NCBI GenBank assembly: GCA_037962975.1
Contig: CM075669.1
Span: 105,664,501 to 105,728,500 of the forward strand
Direction of reading: 5' to 3'
Source of the DNA: Clitoria ternatea
Taxonomy: Eukaryota; Streptophyta; Magnoliopsida; Fabales; Fabaceae
Length of the DNA stretch: 64,000 bases
Positions 1 to 10,367 of the stretch are shown here, in pieces (within the stretch, counting starts at the first letter, position 1; every line of letters begins with the position of its first letter). The notes beneath the pieces are model-generated. The model saw only the letters and a list, made by a program, of their open reading frames with translations, was not told the origin of the DNA and made no database searches. The position numbers and the translations under genes were made by a program.

Positions 1-1567
1 ATACTTGGGTAGATGAGTAGTTAGATCATGATGAATATCTCAAGAGTTTGTTGATTGGTGATGGTCTTAGATGGAATCAAGAGGCTTATAATGAGTTTGA
101 ATTAATTGTGATGATAGTTGAGTGATTCATGAGATGATTTTGAAGCCTTATGGATATGGGCCATGATGTTGATGTCGTTGGATTTGTTTAGCCCTTAAGA
201 TTTAGAGAATCTTAGTTTTGGAAAAGGAATTCCAGAAGGCTAACACAAGCGTGTGAATTGGAGTTTTGACAAGTCTAGGACTTGATAATGAGTTTTAAGA
301 AAATGATGCCTTACGATGGCTTATTGATGACATGTATATATGTGTTTGTTGATAGGATTGTGTTCTGGATGATGATGCAGAATAATCAAGGTAATCAGAG
401 TATTTGGATTGCGGTTCTTCTCTCGAGGTAGGAGAGGAGTTTACATTTCAAATTGCATGAGTGAATAATTGTTAAATTATGTATATGTATGAACTCATGC
501 ATTTCCTTGCCATGAATGTGTTAAATGTTGAATAGATGATGTGATGAATAATGGCTTGGCCTTTGTTGAGTGATATGGAAATATATATATGTGTAATGAT
601 GATGAATGATTAGTTGTTCCTTCTATTGGACATGAGTAAATTGATGACATAGAATTACAGATGAATGAATTTCCTAAAGTATAGAAATATGTTTATGATG
701 ATTATGCACAGAGGTATGTGTGGTTATAATGAAAAATAGTTTAAAAACCTCTCTCATGTAGTTGATAAATTAGAAAAAGAAATAGAGAAGTAAGGCTTAT
801 TGAATTAGATCTAAAGCTGTGATTTATTGGGTGTATGATATTGAATTGGGAAAATTTTACATAGGATGGATATGGATATGTGTTATAGAGTGAAAAACTT
901 GAGATTTGGGCGTGTAATGCTAATCTCGCTCGAGCGAGATGGATTCTCGCTCAAGCGAGCGTCCCCTGCATCAGAGGGGTGGCCTCTGGCCCAATCTCGC
1001 TTAGGCGAGATGATGTTTCGCTCAAGCGAGACTTGTGTGGAATAGGTGGGTAGGCTACTGGACGAATCTTGCTCAAACGGATGTGGCCGCGCTTGAGCGA
1101 GCGAGATGGAAGATGGTTCTGGACGGATCTCGCTTAAGCGAGTAAAGAGGCTAGTTGAATCTCGCTCAAGCGAACGAGCCTAAGATATGATACTGGACAA
1201 TTTCCGCCCGAGCGAGCATGAGTTACTTGAGCGCGCGAGAAGTTTGATGCGAGAAGTTTGATGCTTCATGTTGTCTCGCTTAAGCGAGTGACCTGGTGTA
1301 AGGAGTCTGGCTCAAGCGAGTGAGCGTGGAAATGTTACTGGGGGCATTTCGCTTACGCGAAAGGGCTCGCCCAAGCAGGCTGTGGTAATGCACGAGCGAG
1401 TTACCCAACTTTTGGAATCTTGTTCCTTTCCCTTATTCTTGATATTAAACCTCATTTCTCTACATTGTGAGATATTTAAGGAAATGTGTATGGGGTATTT
1501 AATGATGGTATGGCATGGTGGTGATTGAAATTGATTGATACATTTGGGATGAATTATTTATGGTATA
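1..1567 (+). repeat. Gypsy-A 5' LTR, part 1 (left end outside window)
   Basis: This part matches 26770-31349 of the 3' LTR once the solo LTR there is removed. It contains the TCGCTYAAGCGA palindrome cluster (about 924-1402). It ends at the TSD GTATA (1563-1567), where Copia-1 inserted. There are no coding sequences; the rest is AT-rich with many GATGATG-type triplets. Confidence 0.85.
924..1402. repeat. Palindrome cluster TCTCGCTYRAGCGAGA in Gypsy-A 5' LTR
   Basis: About 15 perfect or near-perfect copies of a CTCGCTCAAGCGAG-like inverted repeat are scattered through 480 bp. The first, at 924-939, is a perfect 16 bp palindrome. The cluster is GC-rich inside an otherwise AT-rich LTR. The homologous cluster in the 3' LTR is at about 30622-31190. 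The function is unknown. Confidence 0.85.
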
Positions 1568-3276
1568 TGTTATTCAAGGGGTCTCAATACTCAAGAGGGG
1601 GGTGAATTGAGTGTTTAAAAAATTTAACTTGGAATGCCCTTGAACTTGGTTTTTTACGCAATCTTAATGAGATATGCAAAACTTCTCAAGCAGTAACAAT
1701 GACATGCATAATAATTTGTTTGATTTGAGATAAAGAGCTTCTTTCAGACAAGTGAGACTTAATAGAGAAATGAGAATCAAGAGAGAATAATGGTTTGGTA
1801 ATTTTATCAAATAGTTGGTGTGCAGGTGGTTTAGTAACTTCTTTTGAACACAATTAATTCAAGCAATCAACTCAGGCAATTTAACAAATAGTTGGTATGC
1901 ATATGTAAGTAAAGAGTTCAAGGTAAGAAGAAATGCAAACCAATTTAACCAGTTCCATTAATTCGGTGTATGTCTCGCTTTCAAGCAACCCACTTGAAGG
2001 ATTCCACTATTGAAGATTTGAGATACAAACTTTGAGCAATTATCTCCTAGTGTCCCACACTCAAGAACCCAATTCTCACAAGCAAAGGGCAACCCACCCA
2101 ATCTCACAATCTCTCAATATCCCAAAGGTTGAACCCCAACCTTTGTAACCACTCAAACTAGAGTGAACTTTGGTGTTTGGTGTTTGTGTTTACAAGAAAC
2201 ATACTCTCTCAATAGAGTGGATAAGAAAATGAAGAGCTCTCACAATTTCTAACTCTTAAAAGAGAGGATATACAAGTTCTAAGCTCAAGAATTCAGAATA
2301 TACAAAGAAAATGAACTCACTAAGCATAAATGTAAGTAAAGATTGATTGCCTCTTGTTGTGTGTTATTGTGCTTGAGTTGTAGATCCATTTATAGAGCTT
2401 TGAAGGTCCTCCTAGCTGTTGCATATCATGGTTCCAGCTTGTCTCTGTATATAGTGGGTATTAGATCTATGTTTCCCACTTAAAAATGTCTTTTTAATTG
2501 TGTTTCCCACTACTTGAATCGATTCATTCCCTTTTAAAATATTCAAGACATTCTGATTTGGGCATTTTGGGCTTCCAGGAGCGTGTGAATCGATTCAGGT
2601 TTTGGTGAATCGATTCAGGGTGTTCTATTTTGAATTCCTGGGCTGTCAGCTTTGTGTGAATCGATTCAGGCTGTTGTGAATCGATTTAGGGTGTTCTATT
2701 TTCATATTTTTGGGACTTTCAGGCCTCTGAATCGATTCATGCGTATGTGAATCGATTCAAGCAATGCTGTTTATTGTTTTTCCATGCTTTTTGATGTTTC
2801 CTTGATGCATTTTGAGTCATGGTTCCTTTCCTTGATCTTCATGCATTGTTTTCTTTATTCTTTGATCATATGGGAACATGTTCTTCATGATTCCTTGAAT
2901 CTTTGATTTGAATATATCAATTGTATTCTTTTGATTTGTTTATTTCATTTGTTTTTGATCCATGAATGATGCTCTTCTTGTTCTTGGTTATAGTTCTATG
3001 ATTCAGAGTATCATTTCCTATTTGATACCTTTGAATTCCATATTCGAAGTTGCGATCGAATCGATTCATTAAAAAGAATTGATTCAATACATTTCTTATG
3101 TACCCATGGGTGCTATGGAAAAAATTACAGAAAACCGAACAATTATACAATATTTGCCCTATGTAACACGTTGGGATTATTTAGCTACTATGTTCACGAA
3201 AGCAATAACGGTAAACGGACCAGAACAATTAGGAAATATTCAAGTACCCAAAACCTGTCTATAACATGCAAATACA
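1568..3276 (-). repeat. Copia-1 3' LTR (left), enlarged by a plastid DNA insert
   Basis: This copy is 1709 bp against 1456 bp for the 5' LTR at 10368-11823; the excess is the plastid-derived segment at about 2988-3252. It carries six perfect GAATCGATTC palindromes (2516, 2587, 2607, 2658, 2729, 2749) and degenerate ones (for example 2678). It is bounded by TG and CA and followed by the polypyrimidine complement of the PPT. Confidence 0.92.
2988..3252. pseudogene. Nuclear plastid DNA insert: chimera of ycf2 and ndhH fragments
   Basis: Two plastid fragments sit inside the Copia-1 3' LTR. About 2988-3110 read on the minus strand encodes a peptide containing FFLMNRFDRNFEYGIQ, recognised as a piece of plastid ycf2. 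Positions 3115-3252 read on the plus strand encode about 46 residues including YVTRWDYLATMF and NGPEQLGNIQVPK, recognised as NDH subunit H (ndhH). These genes are not neighbours in normal plastomes and here lie in opposite orientations, so the two pieces were joined before or during integration. The insert replaces about 15 bp of LTR (compare 11780-11800), and the other LTR lacks it, so it arrived after Copia-1 did. It is not a functional gene. Confidence 0.88.
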
Positions 3277-3525
3277 TTCTCACCCTTTTTGATGATGACA
3301 ACCAATGGCCATCTCTTGCGGTGTTAATATAAATATTTAAGTAACAATGAGAAAGAACCACTTGTTGAAAAATTTCAAGTTCTTTTTTAGAATAGAGTGT
3401 GTCTCCCCCTTTATTTTTTAGTTAGATATGTATTGCATTTATTTATATTCATCTGATCATACATTACTCTTATTACTCTCCCCTTTAGAAAAGTATTCAA
3501 TATCTAATATCTCTCCCCCTTTGTC
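3277..3525 (-). other. Copia-1 polypurine tract and PPT-like repeats
   Basis: Read on the minus strand, the stretch next to the 3' LTR (3277-3290) is AAAAAGGGTGAGAA, the expected plus-strand primer. Three similar purine runs follow at 3402-3414, 3476-3487 and 3511-3525 (for example AAAGGGGGAGA). Multiplied polypurine tracts are an established feature of Sireviruses. From 3526 to 3774 I see only AT-rich untranslated sequence. Confidence 0.75.
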
Positions 3526-3774
3526 ATTATCAAAAACAATATAAGCTCTAGGAAAGAAAAAGAAATGATCATTGCATAATTAAGGATTAATAAGCAACAA
3601 ACACAACCATGAGAATTAAAAACAAAGTTCTAAAATCCAAGCAAAAACATAACGATGAGAAATGCCTTAGAAGGGCAACAAAGTTTTAAATAAGATAACC
3701 ATAAGACATAACAATATGAAGCAAAATATAGAAAAGAAGGCCAACTAAGGCTAAGGGAATTGGAGGCTGGAGAT

Positions 3775-4776
3775 CTAGGTGGCAAGCTCTGTGTAGCGTT
3801 CCTCCATGTTTACTTCAAGCTTATCAAGCCGAGTGTTGATATTTGCTTCTATTGCATCAAAGCGACGATCCCTATGAGTAGTGAGACGAGCAAAGAGGTC
3901 ATCAGCAGGAGCAGGTGGAGGAGGTGGAGGAGCAGCAGGTTCATTATCATCACGAGGACGGTGGAGATATTGCCAAAATCCATGATACTCAATAATGTTC
4001 ATCTTGGTGAGATGAGATTTGCCAATGAGTCCTTTTAGTCTGATCAGTTCTTTGACTTCATTTTTCAGATCCACCTTGTAATGACGAAGTAGCTTGGTGA
4101 TAAAAATAGTATATGGGAGGCGAGTGAGGTTTTGAGCATCAAGCATATGATGCCTCATAATGTCAATCCAGTTGATCTCCTTTTGGTGGAGAATAGCCTA
4201 AAGCAATAGAATCTGAGCCTCATTGAGTCTTGCATAATTGCCACCTAGTGGGAGAAGGATCTTGACTAGAACATAGTGCAAGAGACGATGTTTAATTTAC
4301 TGGAGCAATAAGATTAAAGAAAGCTCTTGCCTCTAATGGGTTGTAGTTCCAGGTAGGAGAGGGTTCTTTGCCATGGAAGTGAGCATTACTTATTGGAAGT
4401 TTTCTAACTTTGTTCATGACTTCATTGTCAAGCACAATGTCTTGCCTTTCACTTTGGCATAATATCGATCATCTTGTAGGTGCAATGTTGAGTAGAACAC
4501 ACGAATCAATTCGGGGTAAATTGCAATCTCCTCAAGAGCCATGAAGTCAATAAGTTCTTGTTGGTGAAGAGTAGTGATGAGGGAAAGACCAGAGGATTCA
4601 AAAAAGAGAACATCAATCCAATGTGGTGAGATCAATTGTTTTTTAGAAAAAGTGTTTTGGTACCTTTCTAATTCTTTTTGTGTGGTGAAGAAGCGTGATA
4701 AATCCGAATGTTGGGGAGTGGAGGAGCCGGCAATATTTGCTCTTTGTTTCTTCCTTGGATGGGATGAAGAGGCCAT
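3775..4776 (-). pseudogene. Copia-1 accessory ORF downstream of pol, plant-transposon-protein-like, broken
   Basis: The frame opens with a Ser-rich, basic start (MASSSHPRKKQR) at 4776 and runs to 4414. Coding similarity resumes in another frame at 4158-3775 after a frameshifted stretch. The N-terminal part has a YPELIRVFYSTLHL segment followed by VKGK. The later part has RLPYTIFITKLLRHYKV, then a proline run and a heptad-like acidic tail. The order matches the accessory ORF of Copia-2 and resembles the Athila-derived ORF at 18401. I assign all three to the 'putative plant transposon protein' family (Pfam PF20167, from memory); its function is unknown. In Sireviruses this position can hold an env-like gene, but I see no convincing signal peptide or membrane anchor. 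Confidence 0.6.
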
Positions 4777-5409
4777 GAGGAATAGAGGTTTGGAGGGGAG
4801 GTTTCTAGAGTAAGAGAGGTGTTTTTAAAGAGAAGGAGGAGAAATGGAGTAAGAGAGTTTGAAGTGAAATGAAAAACATGAGCCCAATAGCGTGATATAG
4901 GCAAAATCACTCGTTTGAATTGATTCAGAGGGGCTGTGAATCGATTCAGACATTGCTGTGTATGGGAATTAATGGGCATCAGGGGTTTGAAGCGATTTGA
5001 ACTTCGCGTGAATCGATTCAGACCTCTCTGTTTGTAAAAAATTTGAAGAATCAGGTCTGTGAATCAATTTAGGGGACTGTTGAATCGATTCAATCGATTC
5101 TGTTTCCTTTTGTACTGCAGTTTTAAATTGCTGAATCGATTCTGGGCACAGGGCAACGCTTGTGGATCATTGAAGCATTAGTTTTTATGGTTCTTTTTAC
5201 CTTCTAAAACAATCAAACATTCATAAATAATATTTAAACCAAACAATTGTTCAATGCAGCTCATGAATTATTCATTCTTGAGAATCATAAAACAATCAAC
5301 ATTCATGATTCACAAGATAACTATCATGTCTAAGAGAGTAAAAGTCACATACTTATTCAATTCTCACGCTCAATGATAAGAATCAATCAATCAAAGATAG
5401 TCAAATGTT
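4777..5409 (-). repeat. Copia-1 spacer between pol and accessory ORF, with GAATCGATTC copies
   Basis: This non-coding spacer contains copies of the same palindrome found in this element's LTRs: 4938-4947, 5010-5019, 5082-5091, an overlapping one at 5091-5100, and 5133-5142, plus degenerate versions near 4918 and 5060. The rest (5150-5409) is AT-rich with nothing recognisable. Confidence 0.8.
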
Positions 5410-7065
5410 TCACCAATTTGTTTGAAATGAATGTAATGAGTTCACATTAGACATCTTTAATATTCCTAATTCTCTCCTAATATTTATGAATTGTTCCTTT
5501 GCAAGAGGTTTTGTGAATATATCAGCTAATTGCTTAGAGGTTTCAACATGTTCAAGCACACAATCACCCTTTAACACATGATCTCTAATGAAATGATGTC
5601 TGATCTCAATATGTTTGGTTCTAGAATGCATCACAGGATTCTTTGAAATATTAATAGCACTTGTATTATCACATTTAAGAGGCACATGGTCTAATATAAC
5701 ACTGAAATCTAGAAGTTGTTGCCTCATCCAAAGGATTTGAGAACAACAACTACCAACTGCAACGTATTCTGCCTCAGCTATGGACAATGCAACACTCACT
5801 TGTTTCTTGCTATGCCAAGATACAAGAGAACTACCAAGCAAGTGACAAGTACCACTAGTGCTTTTCCTATCAAGTTTACATCCTACAAAGTCAGAATCAG
5901 AGTAACCAACGAGAGTGCGTTCAACCCCTTTGGGGTACCATAAACTAACATCTTGAGTTCCAACCAAGTACTTCATTATTCGTTTTACAGTAGTCAAGTG
6001 TGATTCTTTTGGACATGCTTGATATCTTGCACACATACACACGACAAACATTATGTCTGGTCTGCTTGCAGTAAGATAGAGTAAAGATCCAATCATACTT
6101 CGATATTTGGTAATTTCCACATCTTTACCTTTCTCATCTTTATCCAAGTAGCAAGATGTGCTTATAGGGGTGGCAATTTCATTTGCCTTGTCCATGTTGA
6201 ATTTCCTAAGCAGTTCCTTACAGTATTTGGATTGACTAATGAATGTACCTTCTTTTGTTTGCTTAATTTGTAGCCCAAGGAAGAATGTAAGTTCTCCCAC
6301 CATGGACATCTCAAATTCATCCTGCATTAACTTAGCAAACTCTTTACAAAGTAGTTCATTAGTAGCACCAAAAATGATATCATCCATATATACTTGAACC
6401 AATAGTATGTCATTCTTTTTGTGCTTGATGAATAATGTTGTGTCAACTTTTCCTCTTTTAAAATTATTGTCTAAGAGAAATTTGCTTAATCTTTCATACC
6501 AAGCTCTTGGAGCTTACTTCAAACCATATAAAGCTTTTCTTAGTTTGAAAACATGATTTGGAAATTGATAGTTTTCAAAACCTGGAGGTTGATCAACACA
6601 TACTTCTTCTTGAATGTATCCATTCAAGAAAGCACTCTTGACATCCATTTGGTACAATTTGAAATCTTTACAACATGCAAAGGCTAACAATAGTCTAATA
6701 GCTTCTAACCTAGCTACGGGAGCACACGTTTCTTCATAGTCTATGCCTTCTTCTTGATTGTAACCCTTAGCAACTAACCTAGCTTTGTTTCTAGTGATTA
6801 TTCCATTTTCATCTAGCTTGTTCCTAAATACCCATTTAGTACCTATTATTTGGTGATCATTGGGTCTTGGCATAAGTTCCCAAACTTCATTTCTTTCAAA
6901 TTGATTTAATTCTTCTTGCATGGCCAACATCCAATGTTCGTCCACAATAGCCTTATTTATATCTTTGGGTTCTATTTGTGATACAAAAGCTAAGTGATAG
7001 CATGCATTTCTAATAGCGTTTTGAGTACTTACACCTTTTTTTATTTCACCTATGATATTGTCCAA
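5410..7065 (-). pseudogene. Copia-1 reverse transcriptase and RNase H
   Basis: This is the end of the Copia polyprotein. The RT begins around WELMPRPNDHQIIGTKWVF and runs through KARLVAKGYNQEEGIDYEET, FKLYQMDVKSAFLNG and KALYGLK. The catalytic motif is VYMDDIIF near 6390. The RNase H follows, with the SDSDFVGCKLDRKSTSG block, SIAEAEYVA and the terminal HIEIRHHFIRD block. The two large open stretches (7065-6514 and 6402-5410) are in the same frame and are separated by a stop just after KALYGLK, where Copia-2 has a Gln codon. The enzyme would copy the element's RNA in cytoplasmic particles. The active-site residues are kept, so decay is recent or mild, but the frame is not continuous. Confidence 0.93.
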
Positions 7066-7299
7066 GTGGTGATTCTTTACAGTGATCTACTCCTTTTATT
7101 GAAGTTCGTCATTTTATGTTGTTTCTCCTTTATTTTTACAAAGGCTAAGTGATTGCATGCATTTCTAATAGCGTTTCGAGTACTTACACCTTTTGTTATT
7201 TCACCTATGATATTGTCCAAGGGGTGATTCTTTACGGTGATCCACTCCTTTTATTGAGGTTCGTCATTTTGTGTTCTTTCTCTTTTATTTTTGTTTTCT
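6985..7299. repeat. Tandem duplication of about 155 bp between integrase and RT of Copia-1
   Basis: The stretch from about 6985 (GCTAAGTGATAGCATGCATT) recurs from about 7141 (GCTAAGTGATTGCATGCATT) and both units run through the AGTACTTACACC and GATATTGTCCAAG segments. The offset of 155 bp is not a multiple of three, so it shifts the pol frame. The units have diverged slightly, so the event is not very recent. Confidence 0.85.
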
Positions 7300-8306
7300 C
7301 CTTCATCTTCCAAGTTCATTTCTTGGAAGGTACCTATAAGATCATCAATTTCCTTTCTTGGAGGATTTTGGTTAAGTTCATTAAATTTGACATGTATAGA
7401 TTCTTTAATTGTACATGTTCGTTTGTTAAAGAGTCGATATGCTTTACTAGTGGATGAATAACCTAAGAATATTGCTTCATCAGATTTTGCATCGAATTTG
7501 CCGAGATTTTCCTTTCCATTGTTTAAAACAAAACATTTGTATCCAAATACATGAAAAAAAGAAATATTTGGTTTTCGTCCTTTGTAAAGCTGATAGGGGG
7601 TTTTCTTTAAGATAGGCCTTATCAAACATCGATTCATAACATGGCAAGCGGTATTTACCGCATCGGCCCAAAAATGTTTCACAATATTACTTTCTTTTAG
7701 CATAGTTCTTGTGAGCTCCGCTAAAGATCGATTTTTCCTTTCAACAACCCCATTTTGTTGTGGAGTTCTTGGAGCCGAAAAATTATGTTCAATGCCAAAT
7801 TTTTCACAAAACTTTTCAAAAGATTGATTTTCAAATTCTCCCCTATGATCCATTTGAATGGATGCTATTTTCAAGTTTTGTTCATTTTGGATGAGCTTGG
7901 CAAGTTTCTTAAATGCATGATATGCTTCATGTTTATGAGTAAGAAACAATGTCCATGTATTCCTAGAGTAATCATCCACAATCACAAGACCATAATAGTT
8001 TCCACCAAAACTTTTGATTTTTGAGGGTCCAAATAAATCCATGTGTAAAAGTTATAAAGGTCTAGTTGTTGAAACAATATTTTTGGCTTGAAAAGAAACC
8101 TTTACTTGTTTTCCTTTTTGGCAGGCATCACAGAATTTGTTTTCAAATTTCAGCTTTGGTAAACCAATTACTAAATCTTTTGAAACAAGTTTGTTTAGAT
8201 GGTCTATATGAATGTGAGCAATTCTTCTATGCCATAGCCATGATTTATCTTCTTTAGTTAAGAAGCATTGCACATCATTTGAAGCAAGACAATCTAGATT
8301 AATCAT
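7251..8306 (-). pseudogene. Copia-1 integrase with GAG-pre-integrase domain
   Basis: The 8306-8052 part has the GAG-pre-integrase zinc block: WLWHRRIAHIHIDHLNKL followed by FCDACQKGKQ. A stop separates it from 8042-7251, which begins MDLFGPSKIKSFGGNYYG with the first catalytic Asp. The second Asp is in QMDHRGEFEN and the Glu in NGVVERKNRS, so the D,D(35)E triad is complete. The segment continues into the C-terminal Copia block (KCFVLNNGKENLGKFDAKSD). The protein would insert cDNA into chromosomes. The 155 bp duplication downstream disconnects it from the RT. Confidence 0.92.
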
Positions 8307-8350
8307 ATAGATATTATCAACTTTTTGACTAATGAACTTTACTTCCTTGT

Positions 8351-8620
8351 TTAATTTATTTCAATTATGCAACAGTTTGATTCAAAAATAATTTTATAGC
8401 CCTTATCACATAATTGACTAATGCTAAGCAAGTTATGTTTAAGTCCCTCAACATATAAGACATCATTTATAGAAGTGGAAGAATTTTTACCAACACTTCC
8501 GATTCCTAGTATTCTTCTCTTTATGTTATCTCCATAGGTGACAAATCCTTTACTTCGTGGAGTAAATGATATGAACTTACTTTTATCCCCCGTCATGTGT
8601 TTTGAACACCCACTATCCAA
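8351..8620 (-). pseudogene. Copia-1 aspartic protease
   Basis: The active-site motif is DSGCSKHMTG, the normal Copia form, near 8615. It is followed by the flap-like VTYGDN and the conserved VEGLKHNLLSISQLCDKG block. The protease would cut the Gag-Pol precursor. The open stretch ends at 8351 and the next coding part starts at 8306, with a break between. Confidence 0.92.
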
Positions 8621-8716
8621 GTAACAATAGGTGTTACTTGCTTTAAAGCGTACCTACAAAACATGTTAAGTTAGAGAACTTGGTACCCATTTTATGTTGG
8701 GTCCTTGTAGGTTAGT

Positions 8717-9094
8717 TTAAGGTAATGTTCCTTTAGGAACCCATACTTTTCTCACAACCTTTGGCCCTAGTTTTCTAACATTATAATTAGAAGCATTGTG
8801 TCCTTTAAAACCACAATAATTACATTTCATGAAAGGTGATGCATTTTTACTAGATGGTATGAAGAAGTTCTTATAGTTCTTTCGTTTCTTATAGGAATTG
8901 AAACCTAATCCAGTTTTATCAAACATGCATCTTTGATTTCTAAGTAATATATTCAAGTTATCTCTACCATTTGTAAACTTCTCTAAGGTTTTATTTAAAT
9001 CCAAAACCTTAGTTTCTAGCATGTCACATTTCTTTACAAAATTACAAGGATTATTCTTGGAGCATGCTTGAACATTTGCTAATTCCCTTTTCAA
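8717..9094 (-). pseudogene. Copia-1 gag C-terminal part with second, damaged zinc knuckle
   Basis: The segment has a Lys- and Asn-rich stretch and the sequence CNYCGFKGHNASNYN, a CX2CX4HX4C knuckle whose last Cys has become Tyr. The end, VRKVWVPKGTLP, is the typical Sirevirus sequence before the protease. A stop at about 9141 separates it from the upstream gag. The corresponding knuckle in Copia-2 (CYHCGKKGHTASTC) is intact. Confidence 0.85.
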
Positions 9095-9141
9095 ACATTC
9101 ATTTTCTTTACCCAGTTCTACAAGATGTATTTGAAGAGTAT

Positions 9142-10311
9142 TTATAGTTTGTCTAGATAATTTATACTTGCTATATCATACAATTCATTAAATGCATCAA
9201 GTATCTCATCTTTATCTAATTCATGGAGGTTTACCTCATTGTCTTCGTCTTGATGGTTGGCCATGAGACAGAGATTTGCTTCTTTATTTTCGGATTCGTC
9301 CGAATTGCTTACTTCGTTGTCATTCCATGCTATGTATGCTCTCCTTTTTCCTTTTTGATCCTTGTTTTTCTTTTTGAGACTTGGACAGTCCGTTTTGAAA
9401 TGTCCTTCCCTTCCACATTCAAAACAAGTTGGTAAGGAGCTATTATCTTTGGGGGTGAATTTCTTACCTTTAGAAGTAAAGCCCTTTTGAAATCTTTTGT
9501 TTCTCATTAACCTTCCAAAGCACTTCAGAAATAATCCTAATTCATCATCATCGTTTTCTTGGTCACTTTCAGATTTGTCTTTTTCAATAGAGGTGGCTTT
9601 AAGAGCTAGCCCCTTCTTCTTGGAAAACTTTTCTTCTTTCTCTGCCATCCTCAATTCTTTTAACTCTTGCTCCTGTTCTTGTAACTTACTAAATAGAGTA
9701 GCAAGAGACATTTCATTGATGCTAGGAGACTATTTGATGGCGGTGACTAGAGGTTGCCATTCCCTGGTGAGACTTTTTAACACTTTATGAATAAGTTCTT
9801 TGTTAGTGTAAGTTTTGCCAAGAGTAATGAGATGATTTATAATAAGGGTGAACCTCTTTTGCATATCAACAATTATTTCTCCAGAATTTAATCTAAAGCT
9901 TTCATATTGACTAGTTAAGGTACTAATCTTAGAGTCTTTGACATCACTTGTACCTTCATGGGTTATTTGTAAGGTATCCCACATATCCTTGGCGGATTTA
10001 CATGTTACAACTCTAAAGAATTCATCAGGGCCTAAAGCTAAAGTGATTAGATTTTTGGCTTTATAGTTATATTGGACTTTCTTTTCTTCTTCGCTAATCC
10101 AATCATCCATCAACTTTTCTACTTGCTTACCATCTACAGTATGCATTGGTACAAAAGGACCATTTTCAATGGCATTCCAAACTTTCAAGTCTATAGATTG
10201 CACAAAGATTTTCATTCTTTCTTTCCAAAAAGTGTAACCCTCACCATTGAAAGCGGGAGGTCTATTTGTGGCACCACCCTCAGGAAAAAGGTTTAGAGAA
10301 TTTGAGGCCAT
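9142..10311 (-). pseudogene. Copia-1 gag (capsid and first zinc knuckle)
   Basis: I take the ATG at 10311 as start: it begins MASNSLNLFPEGG, lies 43 bp inside the primer site, and matches the family start; upstream codons in the same frame overlap the primer region. The capsid domain includes AFNGEGYTFWKERMKIF and KSLTREWQPLVTAIK, then a stop at about 9729 (TAG, probably from CAG). Coding continues in the same frame to 9142, with coiled-coil LQEQEQELKELR and the knuckle CFECGREGHFKTDC (CX2CX4HX4C) near 9400. Gag would form the virus-like particle and bind RNA. Confidence 0.92.
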
Positions 10312-10353
10312 TTGTTCTCTTGAAACTGTTAAGCTTGATCTACCAAGAGTCAA

Positions 10354-10365
10354 GCTCTGATACCA
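10354..10365 (-). other. Copia-1 primer binding site (initiator Met tRNA)
   Basis: On the minus strand this reads TGGTATCAGAGC, complementary to the 3' end of plant initiator Met tRNA. It lies two bases inside the 5' LTR, as expected for minus-strand priming. Confidence 0.93.
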
Positions 10366-10367
10366 CT

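Noticed and set aside
921..1402. CRISPR-like array of short palindromic repeats
   Set aside because: The repeats vary in sequence and spacing, there are no uniform spacers or cas genes, and the setting is a plant retrotransposon LTR.
3775..4776. Retroviral-type envelope gene in the Copia elements
   Set aside because: The position fits the env-like ORF reported in some Sireviruses, but I see no convincing signal peptide, membrane anchor or fusion segment; the match to the plant-transposon-protein pattern is better.
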